From the NCBI GenBank assembly GCA_021234535.1, contig CM037850.1:18027990-18091989 (forward strand): DNA of 64,000 bases. Reading direction: 5' to 3'. The translations under genes and the position numbers were made by a program. Positions 11,122-22,513 of the stretch are shown one piece after another (positions within the stretch are counted from its first letter, which is position 1; each line of letters starts with the position of its first letter). This DNA comes from Stichopus chloronotus. Its lineage: Eukaryota > Echinodermata > Holothuroidea > Aspidochirotida > Stichopodidae. The notes under the pieces are model-generated. The model did not search any database. It was not told the DNA's origin and worked only from the letters and a program-made list of their open reading frames with translations.

Positions 11122-11826
11122 GTTATTCCAAAAGGGTCATTATTCTGAGAAAAACAAAAAGCGTGTAGATAATTTTTCCAAAGGATTATCATTCCAGAGG
11201 GATGTTATTCTAAATCAAGACAAGAGGTCATTTTGCCAAAGGGAGGTTATTCTCAATAATAAGAAGGGTCCTTATTCTGAAGGGTCGTTATTCCAAATTA
11301 AACAAAAGGGTTGTTATTCTGAGTCAAACGAAAAGGTCATTATTCTAAAGGGTGGAATTGCTGTGATGCTCATATTAGTTCAAAGACATGTCCTATGTGC
11401 TCAACACTTAAAATATTTAACCCCTAGTCACTTTCAGTTTGGTCTATGGAAAATTTTTGTACAATGGAGAGGAATACCCCTGTCTTTAAACCTCTCTTCC
11501 ACATCTCTGTGTTACCAGTTTGTCACCTCCCAAAGGACCTGGATCCAACAGTGCATGCAATTGATAGTGGAGTAATGACCCTTTGGAATAATGACCCTTA
11601 TCTTTTACTTGGAACAGAGACCATTGTGTTTTAATTGCAACAATGACCCTCCAGAATAATGACCCTTGTTTCATTTGGAATAATGACCTTGAGAATAATG
11701 ACCCTTCATGCTTTATTTGGAATAACAACCCTTCGGAATAAGGACCCTTAGTGTCTTACTCAGAATAACGACCCTTCAGAATAATGACCCTTATGTTTTA
11801 TTTGTAATCAACAACCTTTTGGAAGC
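11122..11826. mobile_element. Foldback-like element of inverted minisatellite arms
   Basis: The left arm (11122-11357) is a degenerate tandem array of GGGTCATTATTCC-type units, separated by AAACAAAA-like linkers. The right arm (11571-11826) carries the same units reverse-complemented (GGAATAATGACCC). The 213-bp spacer lacks them. The outer edges also mirror each other (GTTATTCCAAAAGGGTCAT and a degenerate inverse ending ACAACCTTTTGGAA). Long, internally repetitive inverted arms around a unique core are the hallmark of foldback elements. The spacer's 60-80 codon frames are not recognisable. An alternative explanation is a palindromic duplication of an ordinary minisatellite. Confidence 0.7.
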
Positions 11827-12818
11827 ATGATAGATCATCATATCTGCAGCCATGTGAGTCCTCCTAGGTGCATAGCATAGCCCCCCCAAGATCAGAGAAG
11901 CAGGATGCAGCTCCACCTCTGACCTTTGTCTCGGTGAATCACCAATCTGGGGAGAAATGGGGAGGGGTGCCCACCTTGAAAATTTGACATGTATGTGGTA
12001 TGAGTGTCCACACACAAAATGGTATCCCAACACATTTCAAGCAAAGGCAACGTATAACAAGGTCTAAATTTGTAGTCATAAAGCATATAACACCATTTCA
12101 GATGGGGCCCAATTTTGATGAATTGATGTATTTGTGATTGAAGGTTGTCGGACACGCTAACGAAATGAGGGCTCTAAGCTTCATTTGGAACTTGAGTTCC
12201 ACTGGTGAATTGAAACTCTGAACAATAATCCGTTGAAATTGTGTTTACGTCTTCTGTTTTTGAGATCTGGCTTTTCAAAGTTTGAAAAAAATGCAATTAT
12301 GATGATTTGGACTGTTTGCAGGGTGTCTGTATTTCTTTTGTTAGGCCTACATTTATTGTTTCATAATTTCTTGCCATCTGGCTTTTACACTAAGTGATAT
12401 CAATATTTGTAAACCCAAAATGAAATCCTTCAGTCATATAAAATTCTCAATTTGTCGTTGAAATGAAGGTTAATAGTACAGTTAATAGTACAGTTAATAA
12501 ACAGAGGATAACATAACACATATATCAAAGGAGTCCATCTCTTGATGTCACAAGTCTTTGCATACCTTAACAGCCAAGGTTTATTCGTAGTGCAGGTGTG
12601 AGACATGAATTTGCCTGTGAAATTGTGAACATATTGACGGAATTTGTAGCTATTTTAAACATTTGCAATGATTAATTCAGAGGGCATACTCTAAAATGTT
12701 GCTTTTATGTCACGCAACCCTTCAAGAGTCTAAGACGTTATAATGCTTTGTTTTATGTGATTCTGCACAGCAGAATTGCCACAAACCTTTAATTGCAATG
12801 TTTTGAAATGGAGGTTTT
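11827..12818. other. No gene seen; short 12-bp repeat
   Basis: No coding or RNA gene is supportable. A 12-bp unit GTTAATAGTACA is repeated nearly three times at 12469-12501. A TTAGGCCTA octamer lies near 12342-12350. Confidence 0.5.
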
Positions 12819-14970
12819 TCAGAGGGCTGGGCATGTCTGGGTGTTCAAATGGGGGGGGGACAAACCCCGGACAAAAGTGATGTTTCCCAGGTTGCTGCAG
12901 TGTGAGAGATGGTGGTGTCTTCCGACAGAATTTATTTGTAAACAGAAAAAGGACCAGAAACCTTCAGCGCAAGTATAGTAACACGCAATGAACGGCGGAA
13001 AAATGCCGTTTTTCTGAGATTTCTTACCTTTTTCCGAGACAAATGTTTTGGAAACTTCTTCCTTCCACCCACTGATGGAGTAAAAGATACTGTTTTGATT
13101 TTTATGTAATAAAGCAAAAAGTGCAACAACTTTCCTGTCAGATGGTCTTCTTGTGGGAGACAAAAAAAAAAAAAGTTGAATTTTTCCTCTTCCTGTATTT
13201 TGATTTTTTTTTTCTATACTGTCTCGTAGAAAAAAAAGGAAAAAGTGACATATTTTAGTCCTGACATCATGGGAAGCAGAGACCTCTGTTGACCTCCAAC
13301 CATGAGACAGACTCATTCTAGACAAAACTTTGGTTTGTTCTAAAGGTCACACTTGTATCTGGGTTTGACCTTCTAAGCATTTCCACTGATAGCAAAACAG
13401 GGCGACTGGAAATTTCTCTTAATAAATTCCTGTTTTACAGGAATTTTACCACCGAGGTAAAGGACTTAGCCATCTGTCTACAGTCTCGAAGGCTGGCAAG
13501 TTATAATTCTCAGGGAATGCAGCTTGTAGGCTTGTATGGTGTATCCTGACAGGTACTACACTGGCTGAAGATTATTGCTATGGAGTTAAATGGGTCAAAA
13601 AGTGATGTTATGTAATTAGGAATGGTCTGTGTTGTTGGAAATCCCGATTGACAAGGGGGCCCCCTTCCTGGGTGGATGGCGGGGCCCCCCTTCCTGGATG
13701 GATGGCGGATGGTTCTGGGGATTGAAAGATGTTCACAACAGAAGTTTTTCAAGAAAAAATTACAGCCATTCAAGCCTGGTATCGATGACTGGAGTGATAA
13801 TTTGATTTTCAAAGAGTAAAGTGGGTTTAGGAGATACGATGGGTGGGGACGCAAATGCAACAAGGGAGCTTGTTGGTTAGTCTGATGTGTGAGGAATTTG
13901 TGAGGGGATTTGTGAAAGAATGACTTTCATGTGAGTTGGTACCCAAGCAGTTTTTGTGATGCCTTCCTTGCCATAGTTACAGAGTTTGTTGACTGAATTT
14001 TGTAGGAAAAGTAGTTAAAAAGGTCTACAAACTTCTGGGCTGCTGTTTTACTGTGGAGAAGCAAAAATTGTTTAAGGGTTATGAATGATATTGGAGAACA
14101 GAAAGCGATATTTGAAAGTGACTCGTGTTCTTTGCTACTAAACCTCCAACACTTGAAAAAAAAAATAAGCAGCTCCAAGTAAATTAACCTTTTTGTTTTG
14201 CTCGATGATGTTGAGGTCAGAAGGTTTTCAAGAGTGACCATGATGTCTTTCCCCTCCACCCTCCCTTCGTCAGACTGCTTAAACGATCTAAGCGTGGGCA
14301 CCAAATCCCCTTCTTCACCTCACACTTTAAGATTTATATTTTTACACTTTTGTTAAAAAGAAAACAAAAAAATACTCAACAAAACGTGGAGCTGGTTGCA
14401 GTTTTGTGCGCTCCTCTGGCATCAGTTCAGTTTACCCCTGGATGTTAAAGAGATCAGTGTTCAGGATGTCCCTGTGACAAGAGATGCAGTGACTTCTTAT
14501 ACTCTCGATGAAATTCCACTTGTTGTCAAAAGGTGCATGCTACCTTGAAATTTACCGAAATGCTGACAGCTCCAGACCCCTCGGATTTCACCGGCAGTTG
14601 TGCAATGCTGCCCTCTAATGCTCTTATCAAACCCCATGCATTCACCCAAACAAAGAAATTCTCTCTCACTCTTTAGAGTATTTTTAGCACCTTCCAGGGG
14701 TAATAAATCTACCTTCCTTGTGTGACCCTTTGCCTGTATATTTTGGGTAATGAAAAGGCAGTCCAGCCCACACAACCACTACTCATGGAAAGGTTCTATG
14801 TAGGAGAGCAGCGAAGTGTAAATAAATCCTGTGGAAAGAAGGGCAAAGAGAAGGGGGAAAAAGAAGGGAGAAAGAGGGGGGTATGTATAGTAGAAAGGGG
14901 GATCTCAAAGTTAAATAGGATGGCTATTGATCGAGTAATAATCATTCTTTCTTCCTATTTGTTATAGTTG
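12819..14970. other. No supportable gene; long shadow frames
   Basis: Minus-strand frames of 168 codons (12819-13325), 117 (13510-13863), 125 (13927-14304) and 92 (14497-14775) lie here. They are rich in Phe and Lys from A/T runs, have no recognisable motif and no consistent splice context, so I do not annotate them as genes. A 26-bp direct duplication (GGGGGCCCCCTTCCTGG-type unit) lies at 13655-13706. A purine-rich tract lies at 14832-14882. Confidence 0.45.
13655..13706 (+). repeat. 26-bp tandem duplication
   Basis: Two adjacent units at 13655-13680 and 13681-13706 differ at only a few positions. Each holds a G-run and a C-run that pair with each other, followed by TTCCTGG(G/A)TGGATGGC. 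Confidence 0.85.
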
Positions 14971-17900
14971 ATTTCATGAAGGATCCACCGTTGTTTTTGG
15001 CCATGGATTTGCTGGCGATGGCTCTGTGTTTAAAGTTCTCCCATTTTCCTAACTTCTAGCATTCCAAGAATATAATTTTTTTTTTCTAGAGGTTGGAAAA
15101 CAAAAATCCTGTTCATCCAACACCTCCTGACTGCATTGTTTGTTCCACTACTGAGTAATGAAATGCTCAGAAGACATACATACACTAAGGGTACACTTTT
15201 GGTGCACGATGTGCTGATGGGTTGATGGAAAAAAAAATCAACCTTCAATTATCTCTTTAAATTGAAATCTTTTCAATATCTGGAGACCTTTTATTTGTTT
15301 TTGGACAGTTAGATAGACCTTGATAAGGTAGTTTTTTTTTTTTTCATAGCTTTTTGCAACCTTAAGAAGTATAGCCATTCCTTTGGTGCACTTTTGAAAA
15401 TGTGGGAGGAGTACCAGCACATCCTGCTTTTACCGTAGCGGTCTGTACCAACCTGAATGGCATTAAATATGTTACGCCCCGTCACATTGCAGGTATCACG
15501 TAACGACATCTGAACAGATCAACGGATTTGACGTTCTCTGATCAGAGAACAAACTTCAAGGAACAGACAAGTAAACCATTTTTGCTGAATCTTAACCCTG
15601 AAGGTGATGCGCCACCTACGGCGAAAAGTTTGGTGACAGGATGCAGCAACTGGGGATTCGATGGCCCACTTTCTATGTAAGTAGCATTCCACAAGAGAAG
15701 AGTATTCGTGGAAGTATTTAATTTGTGAGGGCCAAAAAAGTATTAACATTGTCCCCCTTTGATGGAAGAAGCCTAATCAATTAAAAGACATTAATATTTA
15801 TGCAGATAGGTTTTGACCAACAATCTCTGAATATGCATATTTCTACAATATTTATATCACATTGGACCAGAAAATTTAAAGCAGTTCATTGGACTGGGAG
15901 ATTTTCTCCGCTGGTGTGCATTCAAATGATGTAAATGTTTGTGGTCAGAGCTGGGAAAGGTCGAAGGTAGGGTGATTGATAAAGTTATTGTTCTTTTGTT
16001 TACGTTCACCACATGCATAACTTTAGGTTAGAAACTTAAAGGTCCATGCACTTAAAAAGTGAAGGCGGTGTCCACTTCTATTTTCTGGAGGATCCTCTCT
16101 AAAAGAGTGGTACAGATAAAACACAAAACGTACTCTTTACCTAAGACATGTTGTTCAATCCATAGAATACGTTTTGTGGGTGAAATGGTTAATTCTGAGA
16201 TTTTTGAAAAACGAAGTCCTTTTTGTTATGGTTTTTTCTTTCTTTTTCTACTTGTTTATTAAACAGTGCCTCTGTGCCATTTCATGAAAATTCACAATAC
16301 ATGCCTGCCTTGTCTCAAATTTTCGGAAACTTGCAGACATCAGAGATTATCCATATTACTTGGAGGTTTTGCTTAAATAACAACACTCTGAAGGCAGTGT
16401 AATGATAATATCGGCAATAGCAGAACATGGCAGTACTGCTACTGGGCTTTGTTTTGGTCCATCTTGCTAAAACCCACTTCCCTTTTTTTTTCATAAAGGC
16501 CAGAACATTTCAACATTGTCAACCCAACTGGGATTTCCTTCCATTGCAAAATGTGTCTATCCTAAAGGTCAAAAGGTCACATGCCTGGCAACAGGTTCTT
16601 CACCAATGGCACCCACCGCTGCACTAACATTAGGTCATAAATCTCCTGTTACCCTAAATAGTGCACTAAAGTTTTACTACTGATTCAAAACTGCTTTGGT
16701 AAGTTTTGATGTTTGTTTACAGTGGGCAATACCATTTACTTCCTATAGGGTTTCAGCTAGCATTCTTTTACCTCAAGGGGTACCCCTTGCCTGGTTTACA
16801 TCAAAGACAATAGTATCGGCATCCCATAAAAGATGAGCAACACTAAACATCCAAGTTGATGGACCTCCAGTTTTTTTGTTTTATGCCACCACCGACATAG
16901 TTCAGTGGTAAGGTTGTCTGCACCCCTGGTAAAGTCAGTGGAATGTTCTGGTAGGCAGGTATAAAATTACCTACTTTGTACTCCTACCCTCATTCCAAAA
17001 TTCATGTTGCATTTGATGACACATTAATATTTGTTGTTTTATTTGTACTGGCTAAATTATGACAAGTATAGTATGTTCCATCTCAGAGATGGGGATCTAC
17101 CATTCTTTCTTGGGGTGGGGGATCTATAAAAATTGAACTACTTCTATGTCTGTGCTCTGTTTTGATTTATTCAATATTGATGACACTTCACAATTTTTTT
17201 CTCATTATCCTTGAAATCAGGTTATTTATGATAAACTTTAAGTTTTAACCATTTACCCCTGTAAAGTTTCTTCCAGTAAAGAAATAGATACCCTTGTAAG
17301 AACAGAGGTGCAAAAAGAAAAGAAGCAAAATTCCTTCAGTTATAGGAGCGTAGAATATAAAAAAAAGGAGGGAGAATTCTGGCTTCATTTAAAGGAGTAA
17401 TTCAAAATGACATATAGCAGAAGACAAAAAAAAAAAAATGAAACATGCCATGTAAAGATTTTTCAAAGGATATGAGAGGAGCAAAGTTGGAGCATTTCCC
17501 AACATTTCTGTTCAAGCTATGTTTACGCTCACTTTTTTCCTGCTCTTCAGGGGTCCAGAGAGTATTTAAATTTAATAATCTGATTTCAGACTTCCCCCAC
17601 AGTTGTATATTTTGATGCAGACATCCCTTGTTGTCTCCTGAACCTGCAGCTCACGGTGATCAAGAACCGAAAACGATCATGCACAGATGATGTCTTCTTT
17701 CCTTGCCCCTCCCCCCCCCACCCCAATACAGTCAATTTTTGAAGCTCTTTAAACCGTCCTACCGCCTCCCCTTAGCCTCTTTCGGCAGCAGAGTCAGAAT
17801 ATGTTTGACTTGTAACTAATCCATCAAGTAACTTAGTAAATTAAAGCAGGATGTGCTGTTCTTCCTGCAATTCAAAAGGCCCCAAAGGACTGGCTATACT

Positions 17901-18239
17901 TCTTACAGAATAAGAAGTACCATACTTTGGTCTATTTGTCCAAACATCATGGCCCGGTGTCCGACAAAAATATCTTTGCATAGAAGTTTCATTGTGGTCG
18001 TATTCACACAGAAGTGCCACACATTCACCACAGGGCTTGGTTCTGCTAACTTTTTAGCCCTCCCCAAAAAATAAATCACTCTTTTTCCTGTTGCAGTTAC
18101 CGCTTTAATTAATGCAATTTCTCATGACAGAATGTGGAATGGATGTTTGGCTACTTGTTGGTTTCGATGATAACCATAACCTTTGTAATCATGCATATGT
18201 GTGTGTGTATTTATGTGTGTATGTATGGCCATGACGCCC
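14971..18239. other. No gene seen; one weak tRNA-like patch
   Basis: Short frames only, with poly-A/T runs at 15332-15345 and 17427-17438. The TAGTTCAGTGGTAAGG string at 16898-16913 resembles a tRNA A box, but the expected B box downstream (GGTAAAGTCAG) is badly degraded. A (TG)n-rich stretch at 18195-18227 directly precedes the 145-bp tandem array. Confidence 0.45.
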
Positions 18240-18765
18240 TTCCTCTTAAACACGATATCTCGAGGAGGGAAGCTTGGGTGGATCTCATATTTGATATGTA
18301 GGTGTACCACATTGAGAAGAATCCTAATATTTTTGGTGGAGATCAGAGGTCATTTGGGGTCAATAGGGGTCAAATCGTGAAAACCTCATAAACACAGTAT
18401 CTTAAGAAGGGAAGCTTGTGCAGATCTCAAGTTTAGATTGTAACTGAACCACATGAAGTAGAAGAACCCTATTGTTTTCGGTGGATGTCAAAGGTCATTT
18501 GGGGTCAACAGGGATCAAATTGTGAAAAACTTGTAAACACGATATCTTAAGAAGGGAAACTTGGGCAGATCTCACTTTTAATATGTAGATGTATCACATT
18601 GGTTAGAAGAAGCCTGGTGGTTTTGGTAGATTTCAAAGGTCATTTGGAATCAACAGGGGTCAAATTGTGAAAACCTTTTAAACACAATATCTCAAAAAGG
18701 GAAGCTGGGGCACATCTCACATTAAGGTGTACACATGTAGATGTATCACATTGATTAGAGTTCTT
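18240..18765 (+). repeat. 145-bp tandem repeat array (about 3.6 units)
   Basis: The unit begins GTCATTTGGGGTCAA and contains AAACAC(G/A)ATATCT, GAAGGGAAGCTTGGGCAGAT and ATGTA(G/A)(A/G)TGTA. Unit starts fall at 18349, 18494 and 18639, exactly 145 bp apart. A partial unit precedes them (18240-18348) and the last runs to about 18765. Two of the unit junctions read AGGTCATTTGGGGTCA, a direct repeat of AGGTCA-like half sites with a 4-base gap. The (TG)n tract just before it recalls tandem-core-plus-microsatellite transposons, but no element ends were found. Confidence 0.85.
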
Positions 18766-21401
18766 TTTTCAACTTAGGTGAGTAACAACGTCAAAAGCTA
18801 ATGCTTGCTTTTTTTTGTTTCTTGTTTCCCAATCAGGCCTAGCCTGTGTCTGACAACTTAAGATTATTAGCGAGAGGCCCAATTCTAAGCCACCAAAACT
18901 GTTTGCTTGGAGTCCTAGTTTTCTCGATAATTCATGCTCCAAATATAATAATATATGTGTGTGGGTAGCATTTATGACAACATTTGAAACTGACCAATGA
19001 CAAGTCAGGAATTTTTGTGAGTAGCTTCAGAGTCGCCACTGTTCAGCACCTCCCCCATCCCCCCCCACCCCGAGTGCTCCAAAAACACCGGAGTCTCACT
19101 GTGAATGCCTAACGTGTGAGCAGTCTGATCAGCTGAAACAGAGGAAATCAAATCTTGAGTAAGGTTAGACAAACACAGTCAGAAGTAGAGAACCAGTATC
19201 AGAAGGTGACCATATTTGGAAGTCTAGCTTATTTTGCTCATACCTCGCAATGACCTTTTAGCGAGGCGACAGGCATGCATCACGTCTTAGCTTTGTGTAA
19301 CCTAATGGCAACGTCTTAGTTTGTTCACTCCTAGCGAGCTTGCAAGTTCATCATCTATGATTTTGGAATTTTGATGTAGATGGCAGGTGGTCTAAAAAGG
19401 AGGAGAAACTAAAGTTCCTACTTCATATAAACAAGCTGAGTGATATATTGGTCATATATTATTATCATCTTTTTCTTTTTAGGTCAAGGAGGGGGGTTTC
19501 ATCTCTCTTCAAATAATGGATCACATTCCTTAGTCAGTTGCTTTTTTTTGGCTCCAGCAGTTTCTTGAGGTGAGTGAGTCACCTTGCTTCAAAATCATCC
19601 AGCCAGGTTTTGTGACCTTAATAAAGTTTTCATATGGCTACCAGCAAATTTTAATCAACCAAACATTATCCCCAACTAAAATAATCTATTTATAACCTGT
19701 TCATTTAATAGTATGTCCATTTTTTTTCCCCTTTCATATTCGCAGCAGGTCGTAGAATTCAAATTTGAGTTACATATATGTGTTAACTAGGAGATTTTTT
19801 GATATTGTTTATTGGTAGTAATATTTTTTTTTTTAATGACACACACCAACATTCTAGTAAAGGATCCATTGGTTCCTCTTGGAAAATGAGAAAAAAAAAG
19901 TGGTGAAACAAAGTTGAAAATTGTTGAAAAATATATTATAAGCCCTTATGGCTCTCAGCCCCCCTGCCCTACCCCCTATCCTGATTGTCTGACCATTCTC
20001 CTGAGTCTGATCCCTCCCCTTCCCTTCAACCATACCGCACTTTGATTGAACCTGTGCAGGAATGTGGGCTACAACACTTGGCCTCCATTTGTTTTAAATT
20101 AGGCATCTTCAATTAATAGTGCTGAAGTGTCACATGGCTGCAAATTGGTACAAAGTTTGTCAAATTTGTCTGTGGAAGGTAACCGATTTTAACCATTTTG
20201 AGATAAACTAATTTTTGTCAGCATGATTATAAAATGTACAACTTTCCAGTGTTCTTCCACTAATTGTTGCACGCCACTCCAAACCATGTTGTGCGCCATG
20301 AGTGACACGTGCTTCACCATATGGGAAAGTCTGATTGCGATCTGTGTATTCCATCATAATTAATAAAAGAAAAAGTGTGAAACACTTTGGAACCTTAATC
20401 AGTGTGTGACTTTAATACTGACTGTCAGTGGTCATTCAAGGTGTAGTTACTTATTATATACTGTTCATGAAATTTTGTTTGCAAATTAACTGTGGGAGCA
20501 TCATTAATGCTGAAAAATTTGTGGCTTGATCGCATATAAGAGTATTGGCAATGAGTACACATCTAAAAGGTCGCAATATAAACATTTATCTGTTTGTGTT
20601 GGACTTTTTTCTTTCATTGAAGTAGAGTCCATCTTGAATTTTTCTTTGACTTAGCCAATCAAAGCTTGGCATTCTCTGTGTCATTATTACAAGTCATGAA
20701 TTTGATTTCTCCAACTCTGAGTACTCCAAGTTACTTTTCAGAGTCCGGTGATTTTGGGAAAACTTTGCACTTTTGTTCATGTATCATTGAGTTGAACAAA
20801 CATTGTGGTATTGCCACAGTCTCGTAGCAACAACAAGTGAACCATGATTACTGGCCCATAGATAGTAATTCATTTAGTAATAAAACGCTGACTCGTGTTC
20901 TGTGGGTCATATGACTATCTGTATGGCCGAACTTAATTATACCAAGAAGGACAATGTACTTTGTTTAAGACCTTTTCCAGAACTGAAATGTCGCAAACGA
21001 ATTTCGCTTTCAGTTCGCAAACTATCAACTTCTCTGACAAAAGACAAACTCTGTTTCTCGGAAAGGAACATAGATTCTGATTTAAAGGGGCACTCTGTGT
21101 TGCATAGTTAAATGAATTGTTTAAAAGTGAATTGGTTTAAAAGTGACAGTAATACCCCTAGATGATGCAGTCACTGATCATAAGAGATCTGATTCCTTCA
21201 CTATCTCTTACTCCTTGAACACAAATAAAAGTTTCAAGGAATCTTATACAAGATAAATAACTTGAAATAGTAGAGAACATTGAAAATTTTTTCCCAGTCT
21301 CAAGTTTCTTCACAAATGACCTTGAATTTTCATGAACTGACTCTGCTTGTTCAAACAATGTCAATCTTTTCTCAGAAAGTCAATCATTGGTCACTCTTTA
21401 C
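18766..21401. other. No gene seen
   Basis: AT-rich DNA with small C-runs (19050-19070, 19960-19975, 20005-20030) and T-runs. The 69-codon frame at 20902-21111 has no recognisable domain or splice context. Confidence 0.5.
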
Positions 21402-21404
21402 TAA

Positions 21405-21637
21405 GGGAAGCCTCACAAATCTAACCGAAGATCATCTCAGACCTGAGTTGTCGCTACCCTCTGTCATTAGGATAGTAACCAGTCACATTGAGCCACGCTC
21501 CAGTGCACATATATCTCCTAGCCTATGTATAGGCTGTGTGCAATCAAGCCATGTGGGATATGCAGGCTGCAGAATGAGAAGAATTGTGAAGCTTTGTGGA
21601 CCTATGATGATCCTAGATTCGATTTGTGAGGCTTCCC
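21405..21637. mobile_element. PIF/Harbinger-like MITE (233 bp)
   Basis: The ends are inverted repeats of about 40 bp. The left begins GGGAAGCCTCACAAATC, and the right is its exact inverse over those 17 bases. Similarity continues inward through a GATCATC block. Each end is bordered by TAA (21402-21404 and 21638-21640). A 3-bp TAA/TTA duplication and GGG-starting ends fit the PIF/Harbinger superfamily. The 137-codon frame at 21280-21693 runs straight through the element and is therefore not a gene. Confidence 0.75.
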
Positions 21638-21640
21638 TAA

Positions 21641-22077
21641 GGGATTTTGACAAATTTACATCAGACTGGGGGTATTTCTCACGGAGAAGTTGAAGTTGAT
21701 CACCGTAGTGATTCTTCTCTCTGTTGAAGTCAGAACATTGGCCAGCTGCTGCAAGTCAGTGCAGAGTACACACAAGAAACGTGATGATGTAAAGGTCCAA
21801 CTTTTTTGGAGAGATCTAAATTTTTCTGAAAGATGTTTTATGTACCTTCCAAACAGGTTCTTTATTCAAGCACATTTATATTTTATCAATTTTATCATTG
21901 GTTATGACAAATGTCCGTATTTCACAATCATGGAATCTCTCTGTCAGGCTTTTGGAATCCTGGGCCCATTCCCTTTGGCAGGACCACTTTACAGAAGATG
22001 AATGCGATACCCATGACGAGGAATAACGCGATTGCGTCGACCGACGAACCACATCTTAAAGATTTATGATTGATTGA
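21641..22077. other. No firm gene; open frame of 103 codons
   Basis: The frame at 21690-22001 (+) has mixed composition (CCKSVQSTHKKRDDVKVQLF, ending GPFPLAGPLYRR) but no recognised domain, and it abuts a MITE. It might be a decayed element piece. Nothing else was found. Confidence 0.3.
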
Positions 22078-22257
22078 AGACCACTCTGTGATCATTGGGA
22101 AACAAGTGTGGACCAGCTGTGTTCTTTTTGCTTGAAAGCAATATCTCTTGACTTCTAACTTCTGTAGAGACCATTCCGTGACTATTCAGATACAAGTGTG
22201 GAGCAGTTCCATTCTCTTTGAATGAAAGCAATGCCTTTATTCCAAAATGCTTGAAGG
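22078..22257 (+). repeat. 90-bp imperfect tandem duplication
   Basis: AGACCACTCTGTGATCATT at 22078 and AGACCATTCCGTGACTATT at 22168 begin two successive units. Each continues through ACAAGTGTGGA(C/G)CAG and GAAAGCAAT(A/G). The spacing is 90 bp and identity is moderate. Confidence 0.7.
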
Positions 22258-22435
22258 TGCTGTTCCAAGCTCAAGAGGCAATATTCACCAAGGACACAAC
22301 TTAGTAAGGTAGAACAACACAACAATTGCAAATTTATGCCACTCATCTTGTAGTGACGTGGAAACTCTGTATCTTCTGGTTCGAGATAACTCAGGAAAAC
22401 ATCTGGATACCAACTTAAACTGTCGTTGTGACCAG

Positions 22436-22513
22436 TTTATTAGATGGATTTGTTGAGGAGAAAGAACAGACTCTGCTATGCTTGATGGAGCTAAGGATGA
22501 AGCAAAATGAACG
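22436..22513 (+). CDS. Weak candidate internal exon
   Basis: A possible 78-nt exon lies between a poor acceptor (GTCGTTGTGACCAG) and a good donor (ACG/GTAAGAA). Read from the second base it gives LLDGFVEEKEQTLLCLMELR followed by MKQNER, a charged, helix-like segment. The phase is 1 base in and 2 bases out. No partner exon of matching phase is identified nearby and the protein is not recognised. The donor is the strongest evidence; the rest may be chance. Confidence 0.2.

Noticed and set aside
12819..13325. 168-codon minus-strand open frame
   Set aside because: Composition is driven by A/T runs (LFFFLS, FFLFFL, KKNQN), with no domain and no supporting splice context.
13927..14304. 125-codon minus-strand open frame
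   Set aside because: Some pieces look protein-like, but there is no domain, and T-runs create the FFF stretch. Evidence is too weak to call.
16898..16960. tRNA-like A box TAGTTCAGTGGTAAGG
   Set aside because: The expected B box is degraded and no stems can be drawn. The CTGCACCCCTGGTA it shares with 441-454 is too short to define a family.
18348..18654. Hormone response element array
   Set aside because: The AGGTCA-like half-sites are part of a tandem repeat unit, and the third has already drifted. Repeat origin alone explains their regular spacing, so no regulatory feature is annotated.
21280..21693. 137-codon plus-strand open frame
   Set aside because: It runs through both inverted ends of the MITE at 21405-21637, so it is open by chance.
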